64,000 nt of DNA. It comes from Mycogone perniciosa (Eukaryota > Ascomycota > Sordariomycetes > Hypocreales > Hypocreaceae). The position numbers and the translations under genes are program-made. Positions within the stretch are counted from its first letter, which is position 1, and every line of letters begins with the position of its first letter. The notes beneath the pieces are model-generated. The model was not told where the DNA came from and ran no database searches. It saw only the letters and a program-made list of their open reading frames with translations. This document shows, in pieces, positions 18,970 to 29,372 of the stretch. The DNA is taken from the NCBI GenBank assembly GCA_025331125.1, contig JAOALB010000002.1, positions 620,001 through 684,000 on the forward strand. Direction: 5' to 3'.

Positions 18970-21942
18970 TTACATCCAATCCGGCTCATTGACGAACCAC
19001 TGCTGCCAGCCCGGTACCAACTTTGGCACGGAGGGCTGGTTGATGACCCAATCACCGCATGCGAGACACGCCCAGGCTTTTGGTCCGAAGCCTCCGTCGT
19101 CCGCAGACAGATTAGCCTCCTCTGCTGACTTGTTCACGATGCAGCCGGGGCAGATGGCGCGGTTGAACTGCCTCAGACGCCACTCGCGCATCTGCCTGGA
19201 CTGCTGGAGGATATGGTTTGCATAGTCTCTCCGGTGGAAGCCACACATACGTTGAGTGAACAGCTTTGTTGCGCACGAACATCCCGTTCCGGGAAGCGCG
19301 TCGCCTCTGAAGTTGATCGTTCCGTTGCTGAAGTTCACGGGGCCGAGATATTGGCCTGGGTCTCCTGCGATGTGTCCCCAGACGTTGTACACGCCGGCCT
19401 TGCGGCGCCTGTTGAGAGCCAATGGGTCATTGCTTACCTCGTCAGTGCACTCGTGGCACAAGTAGGCGCGCATGTTGAGTAGTTCCTGATTGTTAACGGG
19501 GATGGGGTTGTAAGGGTTCACGAGGGCCTCAGCGTTGCCCTGAGAGCAAGTATCACACACAGCAACCGGATTACCACCATGCGTCGGGCACTTGCAGACA
19601 GACGATTCATGAATTACGCTGTTGCAGGAGGCGTTTGAGTGATATGGTATCTCGGTGCACTGCAACAAATTAGAGCCGAAAACAGTTCCATCAATCTGTT
19701 CAGGGATAGCGCCCAGGACATTGTTGAAAGGGACACCTGGGACATCCTGGCCCCGGACCAATCCAAAGAGCACGAAATCGATCATCCCGCCCCCGCTGCT
19801 GGGTCCTGGTTGTGCAAAAGGCATGTACGGCATCTGCATCATCCCGGGGTCAGGGGGATTAAACTGTGTGTACTGCGACACTTGTGTTTGTGCCTGTACA
19901 AGAGGAAGTGAATCATTCGGCATAAGGGCCGGGTCTATGTCCATCAGGTCAACGTCAGCCTCCATCTCCGCTTGACTTCTTGGGGCCGAGTCATCAAACG
20001 TGATTGGAGCGGCCCCGATGAACATGCTGGATGCTGAACTCTGCCCCGGGTCCTGATAAGGAGTTACAGCTGCAGCGAGGATATTTGCTACTCCCCAGAG
20101 GGGATTATTTGCTGCCTGATCCATGGCTATTTGATTTCTTGCTGCCATGATATCTTGCGGTGTCAGTGCGAAATCAAAGTCGTTGCCATCGTCGACATCT
20201 TGATACATGTCTCCTTGGTTCTCGTCACCACCACCTCCATCACCAGCATTATTCTCCTCAATACCATTTCTATCGTCAAAGGAATTGTTAGCGGAACTGT
20301 CTGGAACGTCATTCTCCTCTTGTTCGAGTTCTTGTATTCGGTCCCGGACGTAGGTCAGAGTCCGCTGACACAGCGGCTGCTGGTTAATGGCTTGAGCCTG
20401 GGGCCACACACCCTGGATGGTGGCCACGATAGTCTGGGCTGGTAGTCCACTGGGCGGCTGATCCACGAGATTACCACCCTGGTTTTGATCTGCGTGAGGT
20501 GGCTCTCCCGGGGGCCTGAGGAAACCCCTTGACCTGTGACCGGCCTCAGTAATCCCCATGGGCCTTTGCTTGTCAAGTTTCATCTGATAAATATTAGTTA
20601 TGGGGCCTATCCAGTGCTCTATTCTGGAACCATCTTTTCGATCATCAACTCCTCCGGCCCCGTAGCCCAAGGCAAGATAGTACAAGGGCCCCGGATTTGG
20701 TTCTATCCGTCCGTTGAAGCAGTTGTGGTTCCTATTGGAGTTTTTGACCCACAAATCACACAGGCCTTCTTCATTGTTCTTGACACACGAATCACAACGT
20801 CTCTGGTGATCACAGTTTCTCCCCATCATTGCACATCGGTTGCACTCCTGGAAGGGCATCGACCGGCCGAATCCAACACGAGCCAAGGTAAAGAGCGGCC
20901 GGAAAACATTGGTTACATCATCAACACAGTCGATTCCCAGTTGAGAGCACCGGGCACAGGCGTAGTGGAGTGCCTTGAGGCTGATTCGGCATCGATGACC
21001 GTCTTCGCGACATCGCTTGCAATTCTGACGCCAAGGTGTGTCGCCCCTGACGTCGGCCCAGTTGTTATTATAGAAGTTCAGATCAACATGCCAGCTGGCC
21101 GGGATAGTTGGTGGCGGGGCCCAAACGAGGAAGCCCGAGTTGAAACAGGCCATTCCCCCAACCCGGCATCTCTCGCAAGGCTGGTTCCATGTATTGCGAT
21201 CGCGGAGAAAGCTGCAGCCGGGGAAGTCCCTCCTCTTGAACTTCCCGGACTGATTACGACAGGGTTGGCACTCGTGGCGCGTCCAATTTGCGAATTTGAG
21301 ACGTAGGTTGAGACGCTTCTCCATTTGCTCGCCGTTGACGATACATGGCCCCTTTTTACACTCGAAACATGAATATTTCAGAATCGGGTCGGCGTTGCAA
21401 GTAAGGGTTCTCCCTTGCTGCACGCATCGATCGCAAGCGGGTGGGTTATAGGTGTTTGGGTCTGCCACGCCATACTTGCGCCATATGTGTTTGACTCTCG
21501 GGGGCTTGCATACATGAGGCTGGTTTGGATTCTGGGAGCGGTGGTCGGCGCAGTTGGAGCACTCTACATAGCAGCCTTTCCATTTCTCCTCCCAATCGCA
21601 GGCTCTTTGCTTAGCCATTTCAATACCGACGGGGTCATTTTTGCAAAAGTCACAGGATGTGTCTTGAACTTTCTTTCCCTTCTTTTTGGAGCGAGAGGAT
21701 TGGCCACCACCGTTGTTGTCGTCGTTGCCATCATTGTCGCCATCAGCATCATCGTCATCATTAGCCGAAGCACGTTTTCTCTTGGTGGACTTGGATCTGG
21801 CAACAGCTTTCCCCTTTCCCTTGGAGGGCCCTGCTGTTGCTTCCGTTACCGCTGACGATGTTGCCGCTGATGCTGCTGCCGATGCTGCCGCCGCTACCGC
21901 TCCCTCTTTGCGCGCTGATGCGCGTGTTGTCCGGGGGAACAT
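18970..21942 (-). CDS. 990-aa protein with tandem Zn(II)2Cys6-like clusters, function unknown
   Basis: Single-exon gene with a good start context (ACCATG). Residues 1-90 are Ala/Ser-rich, then basic (KSTKRKRAS, possible nuclear signal) and acidic. Residues 97-408 hold repeated C-x2-C-x(6-8)-C units, several in the form CxRCxxxGxxC. The second, fourth and fifth pairs have or approach fungal Zn2Cys6 spacing: C170-x2-C-x8-C182-x9-C192-x2-C-x4-C200; C308-x2-C-x6-C318-x10-C329-x2-C-x6-C339; C367-x2-C-x6-C377-x5-C383-x2-C-x8-C395. C225-C243 with C256-C266 is a looser third pair, and C97-C131 a divergent first. Residues 480-720 are Pro/Gln/Asp-rich and probably disordered. A second Cys/His region covers 762-962. 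I do not recognise the family. DNA binding is plausible, but the basic residues normally between the second and third cysteines are mostly missing. Confidence 0.85.
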   Translation of the reverse strand: MFPRTTRASARKEGAVAAAASAAASAATSSAVTEATAGPSKGKGKAVARSKSTKRKRASANDDDDADGDNDGNDDNNGGGQSSRSKKKGKKVQDTSCDFCKNDPVGIEMAKQRACDWEEKWKGCYVECSNCADHRSQNPNQPHVCKPPRVKHIWRKYGVADPNTYNPPACDRCVQQGRTLTCNADPILKYSCFECKKGPCIVNGEQMEKRLNLRLKFANWTRHECQPCRNQSGKFKRRDFPGCSFLRDRNTWNQPCERCRVGGMACFNSGFLVWAPPPTIPASWHVDLNFYNNNWADVRGDTPWRQNCKRCREDGHRCRISLKALHYACARCSQLGIDCVDDVTNVFRPLFTLARVGFGRSMPFQECNRCAMMGRNCDHQRRCDSCVKNNEEGLCDLWVKNSNRNHNCFNGRIEPNPGPLYYLALGYGAGGVDDRKDGSRIEHWIGPITNIYQMKLDKQRPMGITEAGHRSRGFLRPPGEPPHADQNQGGNLVDQPPSGLPAQTIVATIQGVWPQAQAINQQPLCQRTLTYVRDRIQELEQEENDVPDSSANNSFDDRNGIEENNAGDGGGGDENQGDMYQDVDDGNDFDFALTPQDIMAARNQIAMDQAANNPLWGVANILAAAVTPYQDPGQSSASSMFIGAAPITFDDSAPRSQAEMEADVDLMDIDPALMPNDSLPLVQAQTQVSQYTQFNPPDPGMMQMPYMPFAQPGPSSGGGMIDFVLFGLVRGQDVPGVPFNNVLGAIPEQIDGTVFGSNLLQCTEIPYHSNASCNSVIHESSVCKCPTHGGNPVAVCDTCSQGNAEALVNPYNPIPVNNQELLNMRAYLCHECTDEVSNDPLALNRRRKAGVYNVWGHIAGDPGQYLGPVNFSNGTINFRGDALPGTGCSCATKLFTQRMCGFHRRDYANHILQQSRQMREWRLRQFNRAICPGCIVNKSAEEANLSADDGGFGPKAWACLACGDWVINQPSVPKLVPGWQQWFVNEPDWM

Positions 21943-23421
21943 GGTGAGAAGTTGAAAGGGGATGCAGACAGAACAGATGTGGTGATGTTCTCGGGGGGGA
22001 GCCTTGGTTGACTGTTGTTGCGGACTTGATATTGATTGGAATTCTCGGTATATCTAGTGATTGTTGGTTCATCGAGGACTCAGGAGACTGAAGATTTGGT
22101 TTCACTTGTGAAGACCGGCTTACACAAGAGTAGTTGGTTGTATGGCTTGTTTCTGGGAATTTGACGACAAGATTTACTGGCCAGCGGGTTGGTATTATAC
22201 AACCCGGCGTCATTGTTGAGGTATGGTGTTCATCCATCTTGAGATCCAAAACTGGAGGAGAAAGGTATGAAAGGGAGCGAGGGGCAATGTGATGAGAAGA
22301 CAATGTTGAAAGGCGAGAGTCTCTTGAATTGGACAACGGCAAAGGACAAGGACTCAACAAGAGCATTGAACATCGGCAAGATATAATGCGCAAGGGCCAC
22401 CGGATTTAGAAACCTGCACATGAGAAGTCTACTATTTCTATTTGTGATGAAAGAACCGGAAGCAAGCAAAGGGACAAAGGGAAAAATATCCTATGAAGAT
22501 AATGCTGTTCAAATCACCTTGATGGCATCATCTCCAGTTCGTTTCTTCCGCTTCTCAAGTTTTGTTCAAGTCTTTTGTTCCTTTCATCTAAACTACACAA
22601 CACATGTTGACTAAAACAACATCCTTCTTCGAACACACACACAGCACATCCACTACCACTCCCTCTGTCCCTCCAAGAAGCTCACACCCTTATTTCTCCA
22701 CGCTGGGAACGGCAATGTGCAAAATCCTCGTCTCCGAGCCAATACCCAATCCAATGGTTTGTGGACAGACTATTGGATCGGAACACGGTTAATAGTAGTT
22801 GAGATGTGAAAATGCGGCCAACTCAGGCATCATACATACTAGCACTCCATATACATAGCGTATGCCCTGGAAGGATTCTGTTTATTCGAAACAAAGGTCC
22901 ATACCATGCTCCAGTTACCGGATAAATGCCATTATGTCGTGAAGTCGGATCTCCCAACTCCTCACGGCATCAATGGCCCACATGTGTACCAATATTACGT
23001 TCTTTTTCTTCGGTTTTCTACCATCGTCCCAGATTCCGCCTGTCTTCTACTCTATCTACATGTGTCGTGTGTGTCATGACTTCCGGATATTTGCACGCTC
23101 GTCCTCGCCGTTGAACAATATTCTTCCCAATGAATCTACCAGCTCCAGATGTCATACTCCATCAAAAATATGTGTGGCCTTCATCTTCATCCTCCCTTCA
23201 TTCATGCCTTCGTCATACCACTCGTGTCATCTCAGTTCCACGTCCAGTAGCCCTTACTGGATTGTCCTACTATAGCTGAGCTTTGTATCAGCTTCTTGTC
23301 TCTCAGAAACACATCGCAACATGGGCCCGTTGACAACATAAGCCGTAGACCTGTATTTTCTCCCCCCTTGAACCTCCACCCCATAGCTTTATATGATTAC
23401 CTTTCCCCTACCAACACTCCT
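21943..23421. other. 1.5-kb spacer: Cys-rich gene promoter side and MTR10 3' side
   Basis: Both flanking genes are on the minus strand, so this holds the promoter and leader of the Cys-rich gene and the 3' end of MTR10. The 210-aa minus-strand frame at 21761-22393 partly overlaps the Cys-rich start in another frame and is low-complexity. I see no TACGGAGTA copy and no RNA gene. Confidence 0.5.
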
Positions 23422-26400
23422 TCAGCCAGAAAACTGGAACCTGGTCGCCTCGAGCTGTCCCAGTCCGTCTCGTGGAGCAACATTGCGACGGCGGTATGTG
23501 TTCGTAAAGTCCTGGAGCAGCGCCCTCACATGTCGTATTCCACCCGCTTCGTTCAACTCCAGCTTCTCCTTGATCTTCCCCATCAGTCTGTTGGCCTCAT
23601 CTGGCGACACGGTGCCCTGGGGCAGCAGGTGTATGGTGTGCGAAACCCATTCAGTGGTCTGCACGGGTAGTAACTCGAAGAGGCCCAACAACACTCCGCT
23701 GCCATCGGCAAAGCAGTCTCGAGGGAAAGTAATCATCATGCCCGCCATGACCTGCTTCACCAAATTTTCGCCGTGGCTCAGCAGCAGATTCTTCACAATG
23801 GTCCTGATTTCTGCGGCAACAGGGCCTGGTAACCCCTCGCTACTGGCGGGATTGTCGCCACCATATGACAGTAGATCCCTCAGGAAATGAAGAGTTGACG
23901 AGAGAGGGTCTCGCTGTTCCAGGGTCAGGGCATAAATCGATGCCTCAAAGATTGGGACCAGGAGCTGAGACGGAATGAGTTTCTGTGGGTAGTATAGCAG
24001 TGCATCGATGAGAAGACGGAAGAAATCATCGATGACATCAGGCAGTTCCTTGGGTTGGAGCTCGGTCATGACCCTTAGGAATGTCGTTGTCTGCGCCTCG
24101 AAGAAGTTGTAGATGTTCTCGGTCGTTGCCCCATCCACGTGCTCACGTGCTTCGGAGAATTCTCGAAGAATGGCAGACGTAACCCAGAGAAAACAGCCTT
24201 CCCTAGATGCGTTGAAGCCACCGGCAAGCTTATTAGCCATGTCCGCCAGCATGGGTGCGATGGCGGTTCGGTAAGAAATAACCATGTTTCGCCAGCATCT
24301 GCAGACCCTCTCACAAATCGGAGAGAAGTGTAGGAAGTTATCCAGAACAGTGGACAAAATTGGGAAGACTTCCTGCCAATACTTAACCGCGGGATTTTCC
24401 TCTCCAGGATTCACTGGCGGCATCACGGTCTGGACAAAAATTGTGATAAGTTGGAGATGATCTATAGGTTAGTGTTAGTAAATGTTTTCTTGCGCATAAG
24501 GCCTCTCGAATAAAACGATCTTCCACATACCTGCAACAGCTAGTTTACCCTCCTCGGTTGTTGCGTTGTTTGCCTTCGCCATCAGCCTCTGAATGAGTGG
24601 ATCGCAGTACGTCTTCAGTAGTTGATAAGTCTCCGTCAGAGGCTGGACGGCAACAACGTTCGCGACGCCTTCAGTAACCTCCTCCTTGCTCAAATCTGGC
24701 AGCTTATCCAGTACTTGGTCGTAAAACGTTTGCAGCTGTAGGACTTGTCCGCTGAGGAGATACTTGCAATCCGTGCAGAAGAACTTGAGAGACAATGCCG
24801 CGGCCCTGATAATCTCCCGCGAATCAGACTGGAACGAGTTGACGATGTAGTTAAACTGCGGCTCTAGGTATTCTGGGTGAGCTGCAGTCCATTCAGTGTA
24901 GCGTCCAAGAACCATGATGGTTGCAAAGCGAAGCTTCTCGTGGCTCAGAATTTGCACCAGTAGCGGCATTAGCTGAGGAAGCACAATGTCCTCTTCTTTG
25001 TCAACCATGCGACCAAGGGCACGCATCGCAAACAGCGGCGCTTCAAGCTCCTGCCAGTGTGGAACTGACGCATCTGTGGCCTGGCTAGCGTACTTTTGTG
25101 TCCATAGCTGTATTGCGTGAAGCACCTTGGTCAAGCACTCCGTCACACCCATCACGTCGCAACAGTCCTTGAGAGTGTCCCCCATCTGATGGCGGAATTC
25201 CCGGAACTTTTCCTCTTGTTCACGGTCTCCCTCAAACAAATCAGCCTCGTTGCTAGACTCTGACTCGGGGTATTTCAAATGCAAGAGCAGAATGTCCACA
25301 AGCTTAGAGAAGACATCGACGAGCTCCAGCCTGCCTTGAATATATCGCTCCAAAACGAGATATTGCTTAAGCTCGTACCAGAAGTTGAAAGTGTGCTCGA
25401 TGACCTCCCGGTCCTTGTCCCGGGCAGCACATTCCAGCACTGAGTCTACTAGAGGCCTGAATTGAGTTGGCTGTCGTGCGATAGCAATCACCCAGCTCTC
25501 GGCTGCTGTTGCCAGCACTTTGGTGAGGGACTTCATCGTCTCTGTATCCTCCTCTGCGACAACTGTTGCAATTCGCGGCGTTAGGGCAATGACTCGGGGG
25601 AATAGCGTCTGAATGATGTCTTGGTACTCATCAACATCGCCAGTCTCCCTTAACATGGTGCAAAGACACTCCGAGGCCTCCTGGCTGCATCCATCGCTCG
25701 TCACGCCGCTGAAGATGGCATCCAGGAGGGGCGAGTTGGCAATAGTGGCGACAGGCACCTCTCGTAGCCATGATGTGATGCATTCCATCAGCAGGGGATT
25801 CTGGGATGCGACAGCTGGGGATGATGTATTAGCATCTTTGGCCATGTCAATGGAGCTTGACCACTTACGTGATGACTGTGAATAGTTGATAAGGAGCTGC
25901 ACGACTTGATCCGCATTGTCACCCAGTAATGCCTGCGTCCGAGCCGCAAGGTCTTCTTCCTATTTCCAACAATTAGACTTGCTATTTCGTGCTGATTATC
26001 GACCGGCCGAAACGATATCGAAGAGCGGTCAAGTGCCGTGTCGAATAACAGTTGCGCAATCCACATACAGACAAGGTAATCTTTCGACCTTCAGTCACCT
26101 CCTCGGGGAGGACTCGTAAAAAGTCGAGAATGCAAGCGTGGCTCTCGGGGCTGTCACCCAGTGACTGGACCACGGAGGGGAGCACGTCGTTCCAGTCCTT
26201 CATCTGTATGGCCAAAATAGCTAGACATACACAGAGCTGGACTCGGATGGGCTTGGGGCCAGCAGCGAAATGCTTCAAGAGCAGCAGGATTTGATTTCGG
26301 AGGGCGGGAAGCTCACTCGAGGGGACCTGGGTGGCAAGGTCATAGGTGATCTGATGTCGTTAGCCTTTTGAGAGCATGGTCAGGGGGATTCTAGGAGACA

Positions 26401-26681
26401 ACCTTGCCACGAAGCGTGATGGCAGCGAAAAGAGTCGCCTCTGGCTCAGCCTTGGATTGAAGTATTCCGATCACCGTACCCCAAGAGTCCTTCTACAAAT
26501 ATCCGTAGTCAGCGAGCTGAAGCCAGCAATAGGAATAGTAGGTGTGACGAACCGACTTCTGGAACCTCTCCAAGTATTCGTGGGCCGTCTTCTTTGCTTC
26601 CTGCTCCCCACTCCGCATCGTCATGACCGCACCCAAAACGTCCGACGGCGCAAAGGCCTCCTGCGTGCCGTTCGTAGCCAT
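23422..26681 (-). CDS. mtr10: Karyopherin Mtr10/Kap111 (importin-beta family, transportin-SR type)
   Basis: Nuclear import receptor; in yeast it imports the SR-like protein Npl3 and takes part in tRNA and mRNA traffic at the nuclear pore. Six exons: 26681-26553, 26492-26403, 26350-26069, 25959-25869, 25814-24531 and 24461-23422, with introns of 60, 52, 109, 54 and 69 nt. The product is 971 aa, against 972 in yeast. The N-terminus contains the Ran-binding importin region, with the usual EQEAKKTAHEYLERFQKS followed by SWGTVIGILQS. The rest is helical HEAT repeats. All splice junctions keep frame and continuous family similarity. The intron between the first two large blocks has a GTATGT donor. 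Confidence 0.93.
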
Positions 26682-27285
26682 CTTGGGCGATGCGACAGGT
26701 ACGAGGGGGAACCTGGGGACTCGGAGGGGTTATTGGCAGGCTTCAGCGCAAATAGAGGAGCGGACAGCTCTCATGAGCCTTCACGTGTTCGACAGCTGCT
26801 AAAGGAAGGCCGCCCAAGGCTGGAACCTGTGTACACGGCCTTGGAAACAACCAAGAGATGAGCGCGAAAGGCCTGGACGCGCGGGTTAGCAGCTTATAAT
26901 TGCGCAGGCGGCGTTCTTGTATGAGTCGGGATGCCTCCAAGCAAAATCATGGAAGTCCGCCTCGCCATTGTCGTAGTGGCATGGGGTTGGAGTGGCTTGG
27001 CGGGGCATGATAGAGGAGCTGGCCACGAGTTTTTCCGTTTCCGCGCGCCACAGCAACCACAGCCCAGGCACAATCGAGTACTCCGTACAGGTGTGGCTTG
27101 CCACAAGTTATGTGCTATTTTGGGGTATTATGAGTGATTGACTTTGTGTGAAAAGAGGCACAAAGAGAGCCAGAGCTCTCCACTAGCACAGGGGGATGAA
27201 ACAATAATTAGGGTCTTCTTCTGGCTCCGATGCAGCATACCATTTCAAACAAAGGAGACGGGGTACACGAAGGCGATGATTTATA
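26682..27285. other. Spacer upstream of MTR10 and downstream of FAU1
   Basis: 604 bp containing the MTR10 promoter and the FAU1 3' end. One TACTCCGTA copy lies at 27079-27087. The small frames do not look coding. Confidence 0.5.
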
Positions 27286-28085
27286 TCAAGATTGAGCCTG
27301 AGCCGGTGCATGCCCATCCGCCGACACTTTGATTTCACCATCTCCTAGAATCAAGCCGTGGAGTTTGCGATCATAAGGGCCCATCGGGATATGTTCGCCA
27401 GAGGTTGCATCCAGCAACTGCTCTGCGAGAGCCAAACCGTAAAATTGCAGAGCATGAGCATGAGCATGAGCATGGCCATCGCCCGCCTTCGCAGCCAAGT
27501 ATCTGTTGAGGAAAAAGTCGTAAAAGCCCTTGCCATGGCCAAGTCGTCTTACAGAGCCGGCGTCATCGACGTCGAATGCCACGCCCGGCATCAACATCAG
27601 ATCCAGGTCTGACCTGTGGACATCTTCCCCACCAAGAATGCGCTGCCGCTCATGTACAGTGGCCGGGTTGATACTGGGGATGCCCCAGCTGTCCCTTTCC
27701 AAACTATCGTAATCCTGGATGCCCTTGAGGAGGACCATGTCCATTACTCGTGTTGGAGTATCGGGATCCTCCAGAGTTGATTTGTGAAGGTAGGGGACAA
27801 AGACCTGCTTGCCTGAATTTAGGGCATGGCGAACTATGGCGTCTGTTTGGACTTCTCCAGTTGGCATTGAGAGATATATACTGATACGGTTTGCCTCCTG
27901 ATAAGGTCTGAAGTCCTTCAGCGCCTCAAATATTGTGCGGCCTGTGTGGCGGGTTAACATGCAGCAGAGGAGAGACGGCAGGCTGCCATACTCTGGGCGA
28001 GAACAGAGTCATGAGATATCTTTGACAGTCTCTGCTTCACGAGGCTTCTAAGTTGCTTCTTGGCAGCCGTCAATGGCGAGGCCAT
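27286..28085 (-). CDS. fau1: 5-formyltetrahydrofolate cyclo-ligase
   Basis: Converts 5-formyl-THF to 5,10-methenyl-THF with ATP, feeding one-carbon metabolism. Two exons, 28085-27992 and 27941-27286, joined across a 50-nt intron with a TTAAC branch, giving 249 aa. The start MASPLTAAKKQLR matches the family's basic N-terminal helix. The ISIYLSMPTGEV segment and the signature MPGVAFDVDDAGSVRRLGHGKGF with following Tyr-Asp are present, including the usual glycine-rich ATP/substrate loop. Shortly after that the protein has a run of four His-Ala repeats encoded by a CATGCT-type repeat, in a loop where orthologues vary. It is divergent from the OPT transporter across 1.3 kb. Confidence 0.92.
27447..27474 (+). 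repeat. In-frame hexanucleotide microsatellite (AGCATG-type)
   Basis: About four tandem AGCATG/GAGCAT units, read on the minus strand as repeated His-Ala codons inside FAU1. The unit is a multiple of three, so length changes keep the frame. Confidence 0.8.
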
Positions 28086-29372
28086 GTTGAAGAGATGTAC
28101 GAGTATATGTCCGCTGGGACCTTTTCGCTTATATGGATGGATGTCGTTGTAGTCAGTGGGGGAGACGAGGAGAGTCAATGAATGTATTACCATTCCGGCG
28201 CGAGACAGTTGCACATGGATCGGAGGGCAACCGCCGATAGTCCGTGGACTCGGATTCACACGAAACGGGCTGTACGTCACAGCGCCACTATCTATCCGGC
28301 TCGGGCCACGGCATGGGATATCCTTGAATTATGGTTTCCTCGGGTTCACAAATGAGCAGTATGAATTCCATTCATGATACAGTAACTGATACTACCTGCG
28401 AACAGTACAAAGTACTCTGTAACATTTGCAGATGGATTAAAAAAAAGAGGAAAAGGCAGGGCAGCCTTTACATGCCTGCATGCAGCATTTGCAGCTGAGA
28501 TGTCGAGAACTTTTGTATCACCTTGGCAAACGAGGCGGGTTTCTGTGTGCAGCAGGCCAGGGAGTATCTATTCGCCCAGGCATGAATGATGTAGGCTGCT
28601 ATTAACGCGTCAATTACTGCGTACTTTCAAGGCATTGCGCGCTTTCGAGTCCTTGTGTGCATTCCAGCAAGGGCATGCTCGTGATACCCACAGAGAGGTC
28701 TGACAGACAGGCGTGCAAGTGTCTCGAATGGCATTCGTGATTCGCGACCAGAAAGTCACATCTTCATCCATGACTAACCGGCGAAACGCGATCTTCAGCT
28801 GTTTAACCTGATTCTGCGTGTGACGCTGCAGGCAAAGCGCCAACATGCCAGCCCGGTGACGCAGGGAGACCAAAAGCAGCCTGTCCAATCCTGGCGCCTC
28901 GTTTAGAGACTCCCGGAAGAGAATGACGGCCTGATTCGCCCGATTCCCTGGCCCCGGCCCCCCTGCCGCCCTCGCTATGCACTCAATAACAGATCTCCCT
29001 GCGGCATCCCGACCTCCTTGCAGCCCATCTGAGAAACATCCATCCATTGGAAAAGGCCGATCGATGTTGGAAGCGTACTCCGTACTCGTACCTAATAGCC
29101 CACCCAATAGCCCACGGCGTCGATCTTAGCAGGCTGGGGCGTTGAGGAGGTCCTAACGGTCCTAACTACAGCACATACGGCCTCGAGCCCCATCACCATC
29201 ACCAATAACAGCCCGCCAATTGCGGCTTATTCAGGATCCGACCAGATAGCGGCTTCAGCGGATACTGGCCAACTGAACAGAGGCACCTGGGCACGCACAT
29301 GCTCACTCGACATCCTTTCCAAAAGGTCCCCCCCACCTATTCGGGCTGTCTTCTGCACGTCAAAGCCCCGCC
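28086..29372. promoter_or_regulatory. Divergent FAU1/OPT intergenic region
   Basis: 1287 bp between two divergent starts. It includes one TACTCCGTA copy at 29076-29084 and a 165-aa minus-strand frame (28610-29107). That frame begins inside the repeat-like sequence and resembles nothing I know, so I treat it as chance. No RNA gene seen. Confidence 0.5.

Noticed and set aside
20536..21306. 256-aa plus-strand frame opposite the Cys-rich gene
   Set aside because: Antisense of the cysteine repeats; the minus-strand frame is 990 aa and patterned.
28610..29107. 165-aa minus-strand frame between FAU1 and OPT
   Set aside because: No recognisable domain, starts within repeat-like sequence, Cys/Arg-rich and random in look, and lies where two promoters must be.
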